From: Enterovibrio norvegicus DSM 15893
Lineage (GTDB): Bacteria; Pseudomonadota; Gammaproteobacteria; Enterobacterales; Vibrionaceae
Reading direction: 5' to 3'
Assembly (NCBI RefSeq): GCF_900115495.1
Contig: NZ_FOWR01000035.1
Coordinates: 1 to 51,839, forward strand
DNA length: 51,839 bases
The notes below the pieces were generated by a model, which was not told the origin of the DNA, did not search any database, and saw nothing but the letters and a program-made list of their open reading frames with translations. The position numbers were made by a program, and so were the translations under genes. Each line of letters opens with the position of its first letter. Position 1 is the first letter of the stretch. Shown here in pieces: positions 1-9,125 of the stretch.

Positions 1-1923
1 CTGTGGGGTGAAGACGGCGATGACGTCCTCGTTGGCGGCCATGGCGATGACCACCTCAATGGTGGCAACGGTAATGACCAACTGCATGGCCAATGGGGTA
101 ACGATGACATGCACGGCCTCGCCGGCGATGACAAACTCTATGGTTGGACAGGCAACGATACCCTGCGCGGCGGTGATGGCAATGACCACCTCGATGGCCA
201 ACAAGATAATGATACCCTGTATGGCGATAATGGCCATGACACCCTACTGGGTGGCGCAGGGAATGATTACCTTCACGGCGGTAACGACAACGATAAACTC
301 TATGGTCAAGATAACAACGATACCCTGATTGGCGGCTATGGTAACGACCATCTCGATGGCGGTAACCATGACGATACACTTTACGGCGAGTGGGGTAACG
401 ACCGATTAGAGGGCGGCAACGGGAATGACAAACTCTACGGTCAAGACGGTAATGATGTGCTTGTCGGTGGTCACGGCAACGACCACCTCGATGGCGGTAA
501 TCATGACGACAAGCTCTACGGTCAGTGGGGCAATGACTACCTCTACGGCTACAACGGTAACGATTCACTGTATGGCGAAGACGGTAATGACACCCTGAAT
601 GGTGCTGGCGGTAACGACTTCCTTTCTGGCGGTAACGGCGACGACGCCCTGCACGGCGAGTATGGTAACGACCGACTGGAAGGCAACGACGGCAATGACA
701 AACTATATGGCCATGTCGGTAATGATGTGCTTCTTGGTGGTACCGGTAACGACTACCTCGATGGTCAGTGGGACAACGACCATGTGTACGGCGAAGATGG
801 TCATGACACGCTAAAAGGCGGTACGGGCAACGACTACCTTAACGGCGGTAACGATAACGATACCCTCTATGGCGAGGATGGCCATGACACCCTCTTAGGC
901 GGTAACGGTGCCGACCATCTTGATGGTGGTAACCATAATGACGTACTTTACGGCGAAGGTGGCCACGATACACTTTATGGCGGAAATGGTGACGATAAGC
1001 TTTATGGCCAAGATGCCGGCGATAAGCTTTATGGCCAAGAGGGTCATGACACACTCTATGGCGGCTATGGTGCTGACTATCTAGATGGTGGCAATGGTAA
1101 CGATTATCTTCGCGGTGAAGGTAACCAGGACACTGTTCGCGGTGGCGCTGGTGATGACCGAATCTATGGCGATAACGAAACTGACCACCTCTATGGTGAC
1201 GCGGGTAATGACCACATCGAAGGGGGGAACGACAACGACTTCCTTTGGGGTGGTGATGATTCAGATTACCTAAACGGTAACCATGGTGACGACCATCTTT
1301 ACGGTGACCGAGGCGCAGATACACTCGTCGGCGACCGGGGTGCCGACAAACTATGGGGTGGTGACGGCGGCGATAAGCTTTATGGCGGCGTCGGCGCAGA
1401 CCAACTCTTTGGTGGTGGCGGTAATGACTATCTTGATGGTGGCGACAGTGACGATTACCTTCGCGGAGAGGGAAACAAAGACACCATTCTGGGTGGTAAC
1501 GGCAATGACACACTGATTGGTGACAATGAAAACGACAGTCTCCACGGTGGTAATGGTCATGATTACCTTTCAGGTGGTAACGACGATGACTGGCTGTATG
1601 GTGATGCGCACAACGACACCATTTATGGTGACAACGGTTGCGACTTCATTAATGGCGGTAGCGGAAATGACAGATTAATTGGTGGTAAACACCATGATAC
1701 TTTCTATTTCGATGCTCACTCAGGTAGAGATGTTATTGCAGACTTCAACAAACATCAGGACACAATTCAGATTGATGATTCTCTTGCGTGGAAGTTTAAT
1801 CAAATATCTTACTGGGCAGATGGCGCAAATACCGTGTTATCCATTAACAATGGTACCGCGTACGTGACATTGGAAAACTATTCGGCCAACAATGTCAGTG
1901 CTGACATGTTCAACTTCACCTAA
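1..1923 (+). CDS. RTX calcium-binding repeat protein, 3' part (5' end outside window)
   Basis: The frame is open from base 1, so only the last 640 codons are seen. Almost all of it is glycine/aspartate nonapeptides of the RTX type (GGxGxDxLx; e.g. [10 protein letters not shown]), which in this family bind Ca2+ and fold into parallel beta-rolls after export. From about base 289 the nonamers fall into 45-residue super-repeats of five nonamers. The final 70 residues leave the repeat pattern ([19 protein letters not shown] onwards), typical of the C-terminal cap and secretion signal of type I secretion substrates. No HlyB/HlyD/TolC genes are downstream, so the secretion genes, if linked, lie upstream. 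The N-terminal effector or adhesin domain is not visible, so toxin versus adhesin cannot be decided. A strong terminator follows 30 bp after the stop. Confidence 0.93.
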   Translation: MWGEDGDDVLVGGHGDDHLNGGNGNDQLHGQWGNDDMHGLAGDDKLYGWTGNDTLRGGDGNDHLDGQQDNDTLYGDNGHDTLLGGAGNDYLHGGNDNDKLYGQDNNDTLIGGYGNDHLDGGNHDDTLYGEWGNDRLEGGNGNDKLYGQDGNDVLVGGHGNDHLDGGNHDDKLYGQWGNDYLYGYNGNDSLYGEDGNDTLNGAGGNDFLSGGNGDDALHGEYGNDRLEGNDGNDKLYGHVGNDVLLGGTGNDYLDGQWDNDHVYGEDGHDTLKGGTGNDYLNGGNDNDTLYGEDGHDTLLGGNGADHLDGGNHNDVLYGEGGHDTLYGGNGDDKLYGQDAGDKLYGQEGHDTLYGGYGADYLDGGNGNDYLRGEGNQDTVRGGAGDDRIYGDNETDHLYGDAGNDHIEGGNDNDFLWGGDDSDYLNGNHGDDHLYGDRGADTLVGDRGADKLWGGDGGDKLYGGVGADQLFGGGGNDYLDGGDSDDYLRGEGNKDTILGGNGNDTLIGDNENDSLHGGNGHDYLSGGNDDDWLYGDAHNDTIYGDNGCDFINGGSGNDRLIGGKHHDTFYFDAHSGRDVIADFNKHQDTIQIDDSLAWKFNQISYWADGANTVLSINNGTAYVTLENYSANNVSADMFNFT

Positions 1924-1953
1924 TCGAACTCATCATCCGTTGAGTTAACGAAT

Positions 1954-1980
1954 AAAAACCCGCCAATTGGCGGGTTTTTT
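1954..1980 (+). terminator. Intrinsic terminator after RTX gene
   Basis: The stem CCCGCC-aatt-GGCGGG is flanked by A5 upstream and T6 downstream, a canonical Rho-independent terminator that could work in both directions. Almost the same hairpin recurs at 6619-6645. Confidence 0.9.
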
Positions 1981-2163
1981 CATATTCTCTCCAAGGACCT
2001 TAATCACTCACACCTACTCTTGCCTTAAGGGTATACAACCCACACCAATCATCGGCGATTACCGTTATAAAATACGTTTTTAGCGGAGAAAGATTAATGC
2101 AGACGTTACAAAGACTGAAAGTCGGAAGTTGGAGGAAAGAAGCTAAAAAAGGGGGAAATTTAG

Positions 2164-2204
2164 AGAGCGGGAAACGGACAGCTGAAACAAGCCGTCCCCG
2201 CTCT
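2164..2204 (-). terminator. Hairpin after DUF805 gene
   Basis: AGAGCGGG (2164-2171) pairs with CCCGCTCT (2197-2204), and ACGG pairs with CCGT inside the stem. It lies directly downstream of the DUF805 stop on the minus strand. The T tract is poor, so termination is plausible but not certain. Confidence 0.45.
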
Positions 2205-2217
2205 TTAAGGCACTGGA

Positions 2218-2601
2218 TCAAAAACTGTTACTAAATATGCCCTTAGGATCACAGCCATAACGATTAGTGCCCTTAGTACCGCGCAGCAAAGTGAAAACCA
2301 AAAAGATCAGCTGCCCAAGAACCGGTATTACAATAATTAACCACCACCAACCTGATTTGTTGATGTCATGTAACCTTCTCACCGTCACAGCAATCGCTGG
2401 GAGCAATGTTAAGGCGAACCACAACAATGTGGCTTGTAAATCAATCGCTTGGAATTGGGATAGACCCGCTTCCGCAATATCTATAAAAACACAGAGAACC
2501 AATACAATGTTTTGGATGAGGAAAAAGCCCCAATATTCTCTTCGTCTTGCTCTGCCTGAAAATTTTGCGTAATTCAAAAACGCAGAAAACAGCCATCTCA
2601 T
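2218..2601 (-). CDS. DUF805 family inner-membrane protein
   Basis: A 127-residue protein with the DUF805 pattern: the N-terminal FSGRARRREYWGF motif, several hydrophobic segments, and the conserved VRRLHDINKSGWWWL loop followed by a basic GTKGTNRYG tail. The family is widespread in the bacterial inner membrane and its function is unknown. I chose the ATG at 2601 because the motif starts about ten residues later and an AAGGATATTCGA ribosome-binding region precedes it. An upstream in-frame ATG at 2661 would add 20 residues without support. A second DUF805 gene lies at 8709-9125. It is divergent from the siderophore operon. Confidence 0.82.
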   Translation of the reverse strand: MRWLFSAFLNYAKFSGRARRREYWGFFLIQNIVLVLCVFIDIAEAGLSQFQAIDLQATLLWFALTLLPAIAVTVRRLHDINKSGWWWLIIVIPVLGQLIFLVFTLLRGTKGTNRYGCDPKGIFSNSF

Positions 2602-2991
2602 TCGAATATCCTTACTTCTATATAGGCTTTTTCGAAATATTGTTATAAAGCCAAGATACATCAGCCATGACGCCGAACTACGCTATCAAATGCCTGTTTA
2701 TAATGTATGAATAAAACACACAAAACTGCTGTCAATTGCACCAGTTACGACCCAATTATCATTTTAATGACACTGCTCTCATTGATTAAAAGTCACATAT
2801 TTAAGTGAGAACTGATAGTCATCACATCGGCCTCTTTTTTAACAGAAGAAAAATACAGAACTCGCAAAGTTTTCTAGCCATATCAATATGACGGATACCG
2901 ATTGCACATAACAGGTTGAATCACTGCCCCCCCGAATGTATATTGCGAATGCTTTTGAGAAACATTCTCATTATATTAATAGGGAGTTAAC
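2602..2991. other. Divergent intergenic region, DUF805 / siderophore operon
   Basis: A 390-bp AT-rich region between divergent genes. It holds the Fur box and promoter of the importer near its right end. I see no other gene or long repeat. Confidence 0.6.
2956..2970 (+). promoter_or_regulatory. Fur box upstream of siderophore importer
   Basis: TGAGAAA-C-ATTCTCA is a 7-1-7 inverted repeat with one mismatched pair, the layout of the Fur consensus (TGATAAT-G-ATTATCA type). It ends 21 bp before the ATG of the substrate-binding protein. Iron-repressed expression of the whole operon is inferred. Confidence 0.75.
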
Positions 2992-3900
2992 ATGAAAACC
3001 TTGTTCAAAGCGATGGTGCTTTCCATTTTTGCTTCATTCTCTGCACATGCACACAACATCACCATTGATCACTTGATGGGGCAAACCCAAATCGATGGGA
3101 TGCCAGAGAAAGTCGTCGTTATCGGTCTTGGCTCACTGGACGCTGTAAACGCGCTCGGCATCGACCCTGTGGCGGTGTCCAAGGTCTCCCAAACCCCTAA
3201 CTATCTCGATAAATATAAAAGCGATAAGTACGCGAATGCGGGTAGCCTTTTCGAACCCAACTTCGAAGAAATCTACATGCAAGAACCTGATTTGATCATC
3301 GTGGGCCCACGGAGCTCCACCAGCTACGAAGAACTATCAAAAATCGCACCTGTGGTTGTTTTCGCGAATAACCATGCAGAAGGTTACTGGGAAGGCACGA
3401 AAGAACAATGGCGCAACCTTGGCAAGATCTTCAGCAAAGAGGACTTAGTAGAAGAGAAAATCGCGTCTTTAGAGAAAGAGTTCGATGCGATACGCCAACA
3501 TAACAGCGCCAGCAACAGTGATGCGCTGACTGTGATGAGTTCAGGCGGCAACATCACTGCCTTTGGCCCGGAGTCACGCTTCTCTGTCATCTACAAAGAT
3601 TTTGGCTTCAAAGAAACCGTGAAAGACATCAAAACCGCGACCCACGGCGATTCCATTTCTTTCGAATTCATCCGTGAAGCCAACCCGAAAACGCTGCTGA
3701 TCATTGACCGCGACACCCTGATCAACCCTGCGGACAGCACCACACGCGAAGACTTCGACAACGATTTGGTGAAAAGTACGCAAGCCTACAAGACAGGCAA
3801 AATGACCTATCTAGATCTGAACGCTTGGTACTTGTCCATGTCAGGTATTACGGCGACAGAGCAGATGGTTTCAGACATCAAAAACAGCGTAACGCTTTAA
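2992..3900 (+). CDS. Siderophore ABC transporter, periplasmic binding protein (VctP/FatB/YclQ type)
   Basis: A 302-residue class III periplasmic binding protein of the iron-siderophore group. A Sec signal peptide (cleavage probably after AHA, residue 20) lacks a lipobox cysteine, so the mature protein should be soluble in the periplasm. The pattern KVVVIGLGSLDAVNALGIDPVAV followed by EEIYMQEPDLIIVGPR is typical of the FatB/YclQ/VctP branch that binds catechol or mixed-type ferric siderophores. The ATG has a good AGGGAG site 5 nt upstream. It is the first gene of a four-gene operon with two permeases and an ATPase, preceded by a Fur box. The substrate cannot be fixed from sequence; vibriobactin/enterobactin-like or petrobactin-like ligands are the family precedents. 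Confidence 0.88.
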   Translation: MKTLFKAMVLSIFASFSAHAHNITIDHLMGQTQIDGMPEKVVVIGLGSLDAVNALGIDPVAVSKVSQTPNYLDKYKSDKYANAGSLFEPNFEEIYMQEPDLIIVGPRSSTSYEELSKIAPVVVFANNHAEGYWEGTKEQWRNLGKIFSKEDLVEEKIASLEKEFDAIRQHNSASNSDALTVMSSGGNITAFGPESRFSVIYKDFGFKETVKDIKTATHGDSISFEFIREANPKTLLIIDRDTLINPADSTTREDFDNDLVKSTQAYKTGKMTYLDLNAWYLSMSGITATEQMVSDIKNSVTL

Positions 3901-3928
3901 TACTTGCTCCCGGAGAGCAGAGGTTATC

Positions 3929-4864
3929 TTGTTCAAGTTATTGCTTCCTCTGGGCTTATTAAGCCTGTTTTCCCTGTTTGTGGGCGTCAGCCCACTTTCA
4001 CCTGCGAGTTTGCTTGCAGGTGATCCTGAGGCGCTAAACCTCTTTTTCACCAGCCGTCTTCCCCGCCTCTTTGCCATTTTGCTCGCAGGTGCAGGGCTCA
4101 GTATTGCTGGCCTTATTATGCAGCAGATCAGCCAGAATCGATTTGCTGCTCCGTCTACAACGGGCACCATTGAATGTGCCATGCTGGGCTATGTGCTGAG
4201 TTTGGTTTTCTTCGGCAACGGCAATCAGCTTTGGCTTATTTTCGGTGTGTCAGTGCTCGGCACCCTGTTGTTCGTTACCCTTATCCAACGCATTCAATTT
4301 CGTAACGCCGTGTTCGTACCGCTGATCGGCATCATTTACGGCAGCATCATTGATGCGGGGGCAACCTTTGTTGCCTACAAGTATGACGCGGTACAAATGC
4401 TCAGCGCGTGGGCCATTGCCAACTTTGCCACCATTTTACGCGGCGATTTCGAACTGCTTTACATTGCCATTCCTATCGCGATTTTCAGTTACCTCTATGC
4501 CACACGCATCTCTGCCGTTGGTATGGGCAAAGACTTCGCCACTGGGCTAGGTTTACGTTATCAGCATGTGGTGTTAATTGGTGTGATGCTGGTTTCCATC
4601 ATGTCAGCCAGTGTGGTGATGATCGTCGGCACCCTGCCCTTCCTCGGCCTTCTGGTGCCCAACGTGGTCAGCTTGTATTACGGCGACAACTTAAGGAAAA
4701 ACATTCCTCGTACCGCTGCCCTTGGCGCAGCCTTGGTCTTAGTCTGCGACATTGCTAGCCGCATGATTATCTTCCCCTATGAAATTCCCGTGTCCATGCT
4801 CGTGAGTATTCTTGGTGGCCTTGCCTTCATTGTGCTTATTTTGAAGGGGCAAAAGCATGTCTGA
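3929..4864 (+). CDS. Siderophore ABC transporter permease 1 (FecCD family; VctD/FatD type)
   Basis: A 311-residue, strongly hydrophobic FecCD-family permease with about nine or ten predicted membrane segments. ARILLAGAGLSIAGLIMQQ-type sequence near residue 55 and VGTLPFLGLLVPNVVSLYYG near residue 235 match the motif before the ATPase-coupling loop. The start is a TTG at 3929, five bases after AGAGG; no ATG fits as well. Its stop overlaps the ATG of the next permease by 8 bp, so translation is probably coupled. It should form a heterodimeric inner-membrane channel with the product of 4857-5807. Confidence 0.88.
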   Translation: MFKLLLPLGLLSLFSLFVGVSPLSPASLLAGDPEALNLFFTSRLPRLFAILLAGAGLSIAGLIMQQISQNRFAAPSTTGTIECAMLGYVLSLVFFGNGNQLWLIFGVSVLGTLLFVTLIQRIQFRNAVFVPLIGIIYGSIIDAGATFVAYKYDAVQMLSAWAIANFATILRGDFELLYIAIPIAIFSYLYATRISAVGMGKDFATGLGLRYQHVVLIGVMLVSIMSASVVMIVGTLPFLGLLVPNVVSLYYGDNLRKNIPRTAALGAALVLVCDIASRMIIFPYEIPVSMLVSILGGLAFIVLILKGQKHV

Positions 4865-5807
4865 TTCCAAGAAGATTGGACTGATGCTGATCACCGCCCT
4901 TGTCTTCTCAGCGCTGTTTATTGGTATCGGACTCACGGCCAATAACTATGAGTACTTCCTGTCTCGCCGGGTGCCAAAAGTGCTTGCCATGGCGCTTGCA
5001 GGCATTGCGGTCGCGCAATCATCACTGGTTTTTCAAACCCTCACGCACAACCGTATTCTGACACCCAGCATCATGGGGTTTGATGCGCTTTACCTTCTTA
5101 CGCAAACCCTGATCGTCGCCATATTTGGCGGTTTCAGTGCCTACGTGTTGAACGCGTATTTGAACTTCGCCATTTCTGTGGGCGCAATGGTGATTTTTTC
5201 CGTGCTGCTGTTCGGTTTCTATTTCGCTAAAGAAGGTCGAAACCTAATAGTGCTGCTGTTGGTGGGATTGATTCTCGGACAAGTATTTGGCAACGCCGCG
5301 TCGTTCATCACCATGTTGATGGACCCGAACGAGTTTGCTGCCGTGCAGGCGAACATGTTCGCGAGCTTCAACAACGTAAAGGTAGAACTTGTTTACCTTT
5401 GCTTGCCAGTGTTGGCGGTGATCAGCTTCACCTTGTTCCGCATGCATCGCACGCTGGATTTGTTCTGGCTTGACCGAGATAATGCAATCAGTTTGGGCAT
5501 TGATGTTCAACGCGTCACCCAACGCGCGCTGATGATCTCCGCGGTGCTCATTGCCGTTTCCACCGCACTGATTGGCCCTGTGATGTTCTTTGGCTTGCTC
5601 GTCACCAACCTCGCCAGAGAACTTTTCAACACTTTCCAACACCGCGTATTGCTGATTGGCTGCGCCTTATTGTCTGTGTGTACCCTGCTGGCTGGGCAAT
5701 GGATCGTAGAGAACCTGTTCTCCTTCGATACCACCCTGAGTGTGGTGGTGAATTTCGCGGGCGGCTTGTATTTCCTTTGGATGTTACTCAAGAACAAGAT
5801 TGTATAA
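4857..5807 (+). CDS. Siderophore ABC transporter permease 2 (FecCD family; VctG/FatC type)
   Basis: A 316-residue second FecCD permease. It shows RRVPKVLAMALAGIAVAQSSLVFQ near the N-terminus, a TPSIMGFDALYLL segment typical of the FatC/VctG/YclO branch, and GPVMFFGLLVTNLARELF before the last helices. It starts inside the end of permease 1 (8-bp overlap) with an AAGGGG site. Six bases separate its stop from the ATPase start, so all four genes should be one transcript. Its partner is the TTG-started permease 1. Confidence 0.88.
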   Translation: MSDSKKIGLMLITALVFSALFIGIGLTANNYEYFLSRRVPKVLAMALAGIAVAQSSLVFQTLTHNRILTPSIMGFDALYLLTQTLIVAIFGGFSAYVLNAYLNFAISVGAMVIFSVLLFGFYFAKEGRNLIVLLLVGLILGQVFGNAASFITMLMDPNEFAAVQANMFASFNNVKVELVYLCLPVLAVISFTLFRMHRTLDLFWLDRDNAISLGIDVQRVTQRALMISAVLIAVSTALIGPVMFFGLLVTNLARELFNTFQHRVLLIGCALLSVCTLLAGQWIVENLFSFDTTLSVVVNFAGGLYFLWMLLKNKIV

Positions 5808-5813
5808 AGCATC

Positions 5814-6569
5814 ATGATTATTCTAGATAAAATCAGTAAGGCCTTTGGTCAACAACGCGTTGTTAGCGATGCAACAACCGATTTTGAAAAAGGCAAAGTC
5901 ACCACAGTGATCGGCCCTAATGGCGCAGGGAAAAGCACCCTACTTTCCATGGCAACACGCTTAGTTTCGCCAGATAGCGGTACGGTTGTGATTGACGGGA
6001 AAGCCATTTCAGATTGGAACACCGCAGAGTTGGCAAAGTCTCTGGCCGTGCTCCGCCAGGCGAACAGCATGACCATGCGTTTCACCATTCGCGAACTCGT
6101 GGCATTTGGCCGCTTCCCTTATTCCAAGGGCAACCTTACCGCCGAAGACAATGACGCCATCGATCAAGCGATTCACTACCTTGATTTGGCCGAACTCCAA
6201 CATCGCTACTTGGATGAACTCAGCGGTGGTCAACGCCAACTCGCGTTCATCGCCATGGTGATCGCACAAGACACGGATTATGTGTTCTTGGATGAGCCCC
6301 TGAATAACCTTGATATTCGCCATTCGCTCTCCATCATGAAAACTGTTCAACGCCTTGCGCACGAAATGGGGAAAGCCGTGATTGTGGTGATCCACGATAT
6401 CAACTTTGCGGCCTGTTATGCCGACCACATCATTGCCATGAAGAAGGGCTGCATTGTTGCTAATGCGACGGTGAATGACGTGATTCAAGCGGAGGTGTTG
6501 GAAGACATCTACGACACGCCGTTTAACATCGTTGAAGCCAATGGCAAACGCATGTGTTTGTATTACTGA
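5814..6569 (+). CDS. Siderophore ABC transporter ATP-binding protein (VctC/FatE type)
   Basis: A 251-residue ATPase of the FepC/FecE class. Walker A GPNGAGKST is near residue 34, the Q-loop is in VLRQANSMTMRFTIRELVAFGR, the signature LSGGQRQLAFIA is near residue 138, Walker B is YVFLDEPLNNLD, and the switch histidine is in VVIHDIN. All catalytic residues are present. The ribosome-binding site is weak, which fits translational coupling to the permease gene 6 bp upstream. It is the last gene of the operon; a bidirectional terminator follows at 6619-6645. Confidence 0.92.
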   Translation: MIILDKISKAFGQQRVVSDATTDFEKGKVTTVIGPNGAGKSTLLSMATRLVSPDSGTVVIDGKAISDWNTAELAKSLAVLRQANSMTMRFTIRELVAFGRFPYSKGNLTAEDNDAIDQAIHYLDLAELQHRYLDELSGGQRQLAFIAMVIAQDTDYVFLDEPLNNLDIRHSLSIMKTVQRLAHEMGKAVIVVIHDINFAACYADHIIAMKKGCIVANATVNDVIQAEVLEDIYDTPFNIVEANGKRMCLYY

Positions 6570-6618
6570 GTCGCAAGGGATGTGTTCGTGAGCTTTTCGT
6601 TGCTGTGTGCTCAAAAAC

Positions 6619-6645
6619 AAAAACCCGCCAACTGGCGGGTTTCTT
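6619..6645. terminator. Bidirectional terminator between siderophore operon and BCCT gene
   Basis: CCCGCCA-ac-TGGCGGG has A-rich and T-rich flanks on both sides (T5GT5 when read on the minus strand). It sits between converging genes and probably ends both transcripts. Confidence 0.88.
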
Positions 6646-6702
6646 TTATCTGCTTACTTTCGCTATATGGCTTTAAGTGCATTGAGCACTGCACGCACTA
6701 AT

Positions 6703-6723
6703 CACTAAGCACTAAGCACTAAG
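6703..6723. repeat. Three tandem copies of heptamer CACTAAG
   Basis: CACTAAG repeats at 6703, 6710 and 6717, just downstream of the BCCT stop codon. No function is apparent. Confidence 0.8.
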
Positions 6724-6734
6724 CAAATCGGGCA

Positions 6735-8321
6735 TTACGCAAACTGCTTTCTGCGTAACTCTCGTGACAGACCCAGGTACAAGCTCAAACACATGACCAA
6801 CAAGAACACCGCAAACGGCAAGCCTGTTGAAATGGTCGCAGCTTGAAGTGCGCCCAAACCGCCACCCATCAAGAGTGCGATAGCCGCAAGGCCTTCAATG
6901 GTACACCAGAAGATACGCTGAGAAACAGGCGCATCAATCTTACCGCCCGCCGTAATGGTATCGATAACCAGCGAACCAGAATCCGACGATGTCACGAAGA
7001 AAATGATCGTCAGTACCATGCCGAAGAAGCTGATCACACCGGTAAACGGCAGCGCTTCAAACATCTTGTAAATGGAGAGCTCTGGTTGCCAATTGCCGTT
7101 AGTGATCAAATTCACCACGCCGTTGTAGCCACCATCCATTTGATCCAGTGCAGTGGTACCAAACGTCGTCATCCAAACGATACAAACGATGGTTGGTGCA
7201 ATCAGTACCGCCAAAATAAATTCACGAACCGTACGACCGCGAGAAACGCGAGCGATGAACATACCTACGAATGGAGACCATGATACCCACCACGCCCAAT
7301 AGAACGTCGTCCAACCGTGGTAAAAGCCCGAGTCTTCACGGCCAACCCAGTTAGAAAGAGCAGGTAACCAGCTAAGGTAATCCACGGTGTTTGACACCAC
7401 ACCGCTGAAGATAAGTGCTGTTGGGCCAACGGCAATCACGAACACCATCAACATGCCCGCCATCACCATGTTAATTTCACTCAGACGCTTTACACCACCG
7501 TCCATGCCGCGATAAACCGACACAAGTGCCGCCAAGGTGATCACGAGAATCAAAATCGATTTGGTCTCAATGCCAGCATCAATACCAAACAGGTAGTTAA
7601 GGCCCGCTGCAATCTGGTTTGCACCTATACCCAGCGATGTTGCCAAGCCAAACAGGGTGGCCAATACCGCCATGATATCGATGACGTGTCCCCAAATACC
7701 CCACACACGATCACCCAATAGCGGGTAAAATGCTGAACGCAGTGTCAGTGGAAGGTTTTTGTTGTAGTGGAAGAAGGCTAACGCCAAGCCCACAACCGCA
7801 TAAACAGCCCACGCATGGAAACCCCAGTGGAAAATCGATGCAGCCGTACCGATGCTACGTGCTTCTGCAGAACCAGTTTCCAAGCCCAGAGGTGGGTTTA
7901 GCGTGTGGTTCATTGGCTCTAGCACGCCATAGAACATCAAACCAATACCTACACCCGCAGAAAACAGCATGGCAAACCAAGCAGGGTACGAGTAATCAGG
8001 TGTTGCTTCATCACCACCTAAGCGGATTTTGCCGACAGGCAAGAACGCCAGAATTAAACAGAAGATTAAAAAGATGTTGGCGGAAATGACAAAGAACCAG
8101 TCAAACGACTGCGTGATTGCAGGGCGTAACCACCCAAAAAACTCCGCAGCTTGTTCTTGAAAAATCAACACACCCAACACAAACACCACCACCATGATGG
8201 CGGAAATTGGGAAAACAGGATTATGGAAATCAAGTCCTAATACGTTGACGTTATCTTGACCGATTTGATAGTCGGTATTGTATTGATCGTCTTTATTTAC
8301 TTCCGATGTAGATTCACTCAT
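6735..8321 (-). CDS. BCCT family betaine/choline/carnitine transporter
   Basis: A 528-residue secondary transporter with about 12 membrane segments, 510-550 being usual for BCCT members without long osmosensory tails. Diagnostic motifs are AGVGIGLMFYGVLEP (glycine-rich segment) and the BCCT signature WTTFYWAWWVSWSPFVGMFIARVSRGRTVREF. It should import trimethylammonium osmoprotectants such as glycine betaine, choline or related zwitterions using an ion gradient; the exact substrate is not readable. The ATG at 8321 has a near-perfect AAAAGGAGG site 7 nt upstream; an in-frame ATG 96 bp further out lies inside the leader hairpin and is rejected. It is a single gene, convergent with the siderophore operon. 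Confidence 0.93.
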   Translation of the reverse strand: MSESTSEVNKDDQYNTDYQIGQDNVNVLGLDFHNPVFPISAIMVVVFVLGVLIFQEQAAEFFGWLRPAITQSFDWFFVISANIFLIFCLILAFLPVGKIRLGGDEATPDYSYPAWFAMLFSAGVGIGLMFYGVLEPMNHTLNPPLGLETGSAEARSIGTAASIFHWGFHAWAVYAVVGLALAFFHYNKNLPLTLRSAFYPLLGDRVWGIWGHVIDIMAVLATLFGLATSLGIGANQIAAGLNYLFGIDAGIETKSILILVITLAALVSVYRGMDGGVKRLSEINMVMAGMLMVFVIAVGPTALIFSGVVSNTVDYLSWLPALSNWVGREDSGFYHGWTTFYWAWWVSWSPFVGMFIARVSRGRTVREFILAVLIAPTIVCIVWMTTFGTTALDQMDGGYNGVVNLITNGNWQPELSIYKMFEALPFTGVISFFGMVLTIIFFVTSSDSGSLVIDTITAGGKIDAPVSQRIFWCTIEGLAAIALLMGGGLGALQAATISTGLPFAVFLLVMCLSLYLGLSRELRRKQFA

Positions 8322-8377
8322 AGCATTGCCTCCTTTTACTGCTCGACAACGCGACACGACTGAGCAGCAATAGCAAC

Positions 8378-8411
8378 GCCCTTTCTCACGCTTCGTAGAG
8401 TGAGAAAGGGC
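8378..8411 (-). promoter_or_regulatory. 12-bp perfect hairpin in BCCT leader
   Basis: GCCCTTTCTCAC (8378-8389) and GTGAGAAAGGGC (8400-8411) form a perfect 12-bp stem with a 10-nt loop, 57 nt upstream of the BCCT start codon. There is no T tract on either side. It could be an operator or a leader RNA structure affecting expression. Confidence 0.55.
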
Positions 8412-8708
8412 ATTCATAAAATATTTTATTGTGTACGCTGCTCAATGATGACGAATAGGCTAAGAGATGTCCGAGAAAATCCCTTTCCATACCGATTAAT
8501 GAGCAATCAGTTAAGAGAAAAATGTAAGCGCAACCAATTATCTCACCTTTAAGACGTTGAGGTAAAAATAGAGAAATTTGAGAAAGATAGGAGGGGCAAA
8601 TCCGAGAGCGGAGAGATCTTAAGGGATAGAGAGAAACACCTACAAAGTGCAGGTGTTTATTTTCGCATTCAACGTATAAATCAATACGATGCGTGAACCT
8701 AGGCTATA
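8412..8708. other. Intergenic region upstream of BCCT gene
   Basis: About 300 bp holding the likely BCCT promoter (AT-rich AAATATTTTAT at 8419-8429) and a hairpin near 8634-8658. No gene seen. Confidence 0.5.
8634..8658. terminator. Hairpin downstream of second DUF805 gene
   Basis: AAACACCT pairs with AGGTGTTT around a 9-nt loop. The T-rich tail is better on the plus strand (TTTATTTT) than on the minus strand that carries the DUF805 gene, so its role as terminator is uncertain. Confidence 0.45.
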
Positions 8709-9125
8709 TTAGCCAGCAAACGTGTCGTCTTTTGGCGAGCCGTTGCTATTGCCGTTAGCAGAATCGTTGCCTTTTGGATCAGGGCCAAAGCGGTTACCCC
8801 CTTTTGTGCCTTCAAACGCTTGAAGGATCAACAACGCTATCACGCCAAAAGGCACTATACCGAGCAATGCCCACCAGCCGGAGCGATCAGTATCGTGAAG
8901 ACGACGCACGGTCACTGCCAACGTTGGTAAAAATACCGCCGCAGCGTAAACCATGCCCAAGGTCCCAATCCCCATTTTCGCATCGTAATATCCCAGCATT
9001 TGGTCAGCTTGAGACAATACCAATGAGAAAAACATATTGAATACAATGAAGATCCAATACTCTTTGCGGCGAGCGCGTCCTTTAAACACTGCGTACTTTT
9101 TCAGTACATCGATATACCAATTCAT
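8709..9125 (-). CDS. DUF805 family inner-membrane protein
   Basis: 138 residues with the family hallmarks: MNWYIDVLKKYAVFKGRARRKEYW at the N-terminus, about four hydrophobic segments, VRRLHDTDRSGWWALLGIVPF, and the charged GTKGGNRFGPDPKG tail followed by a serine/asparagine-rich end. The ATG at 9125 is chosen for its AGGAGA site and because the conserved region begins there; the upstream ATG at 9188 is unsupported. It is a paralogue of 2218-2601. Function unknown in this family; no operon partners. Confidence 0.85.
   Translation of the reverse strand: MNWYIDVLKKYAVFKGRARRKEYWIFIVFNMFFSLVLSQADQMLGYYDAKMGIGTLGMVYAAAVFLPTLAVTVRRLHDTDRSGWWALLGIVPFGVIALLILQAFEGTKGGNRFGPDPKGNDSANGNSNGSPKDDTFAG

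Noticed and set aside
8-1560. Several long open frames in other registers and on the minus strand across the RTX region
   Set aside because: They are by-products of the repetitive, codon-biased RTX sequence; their translations are low-complexity and lack starts with ribosome-binding sites.
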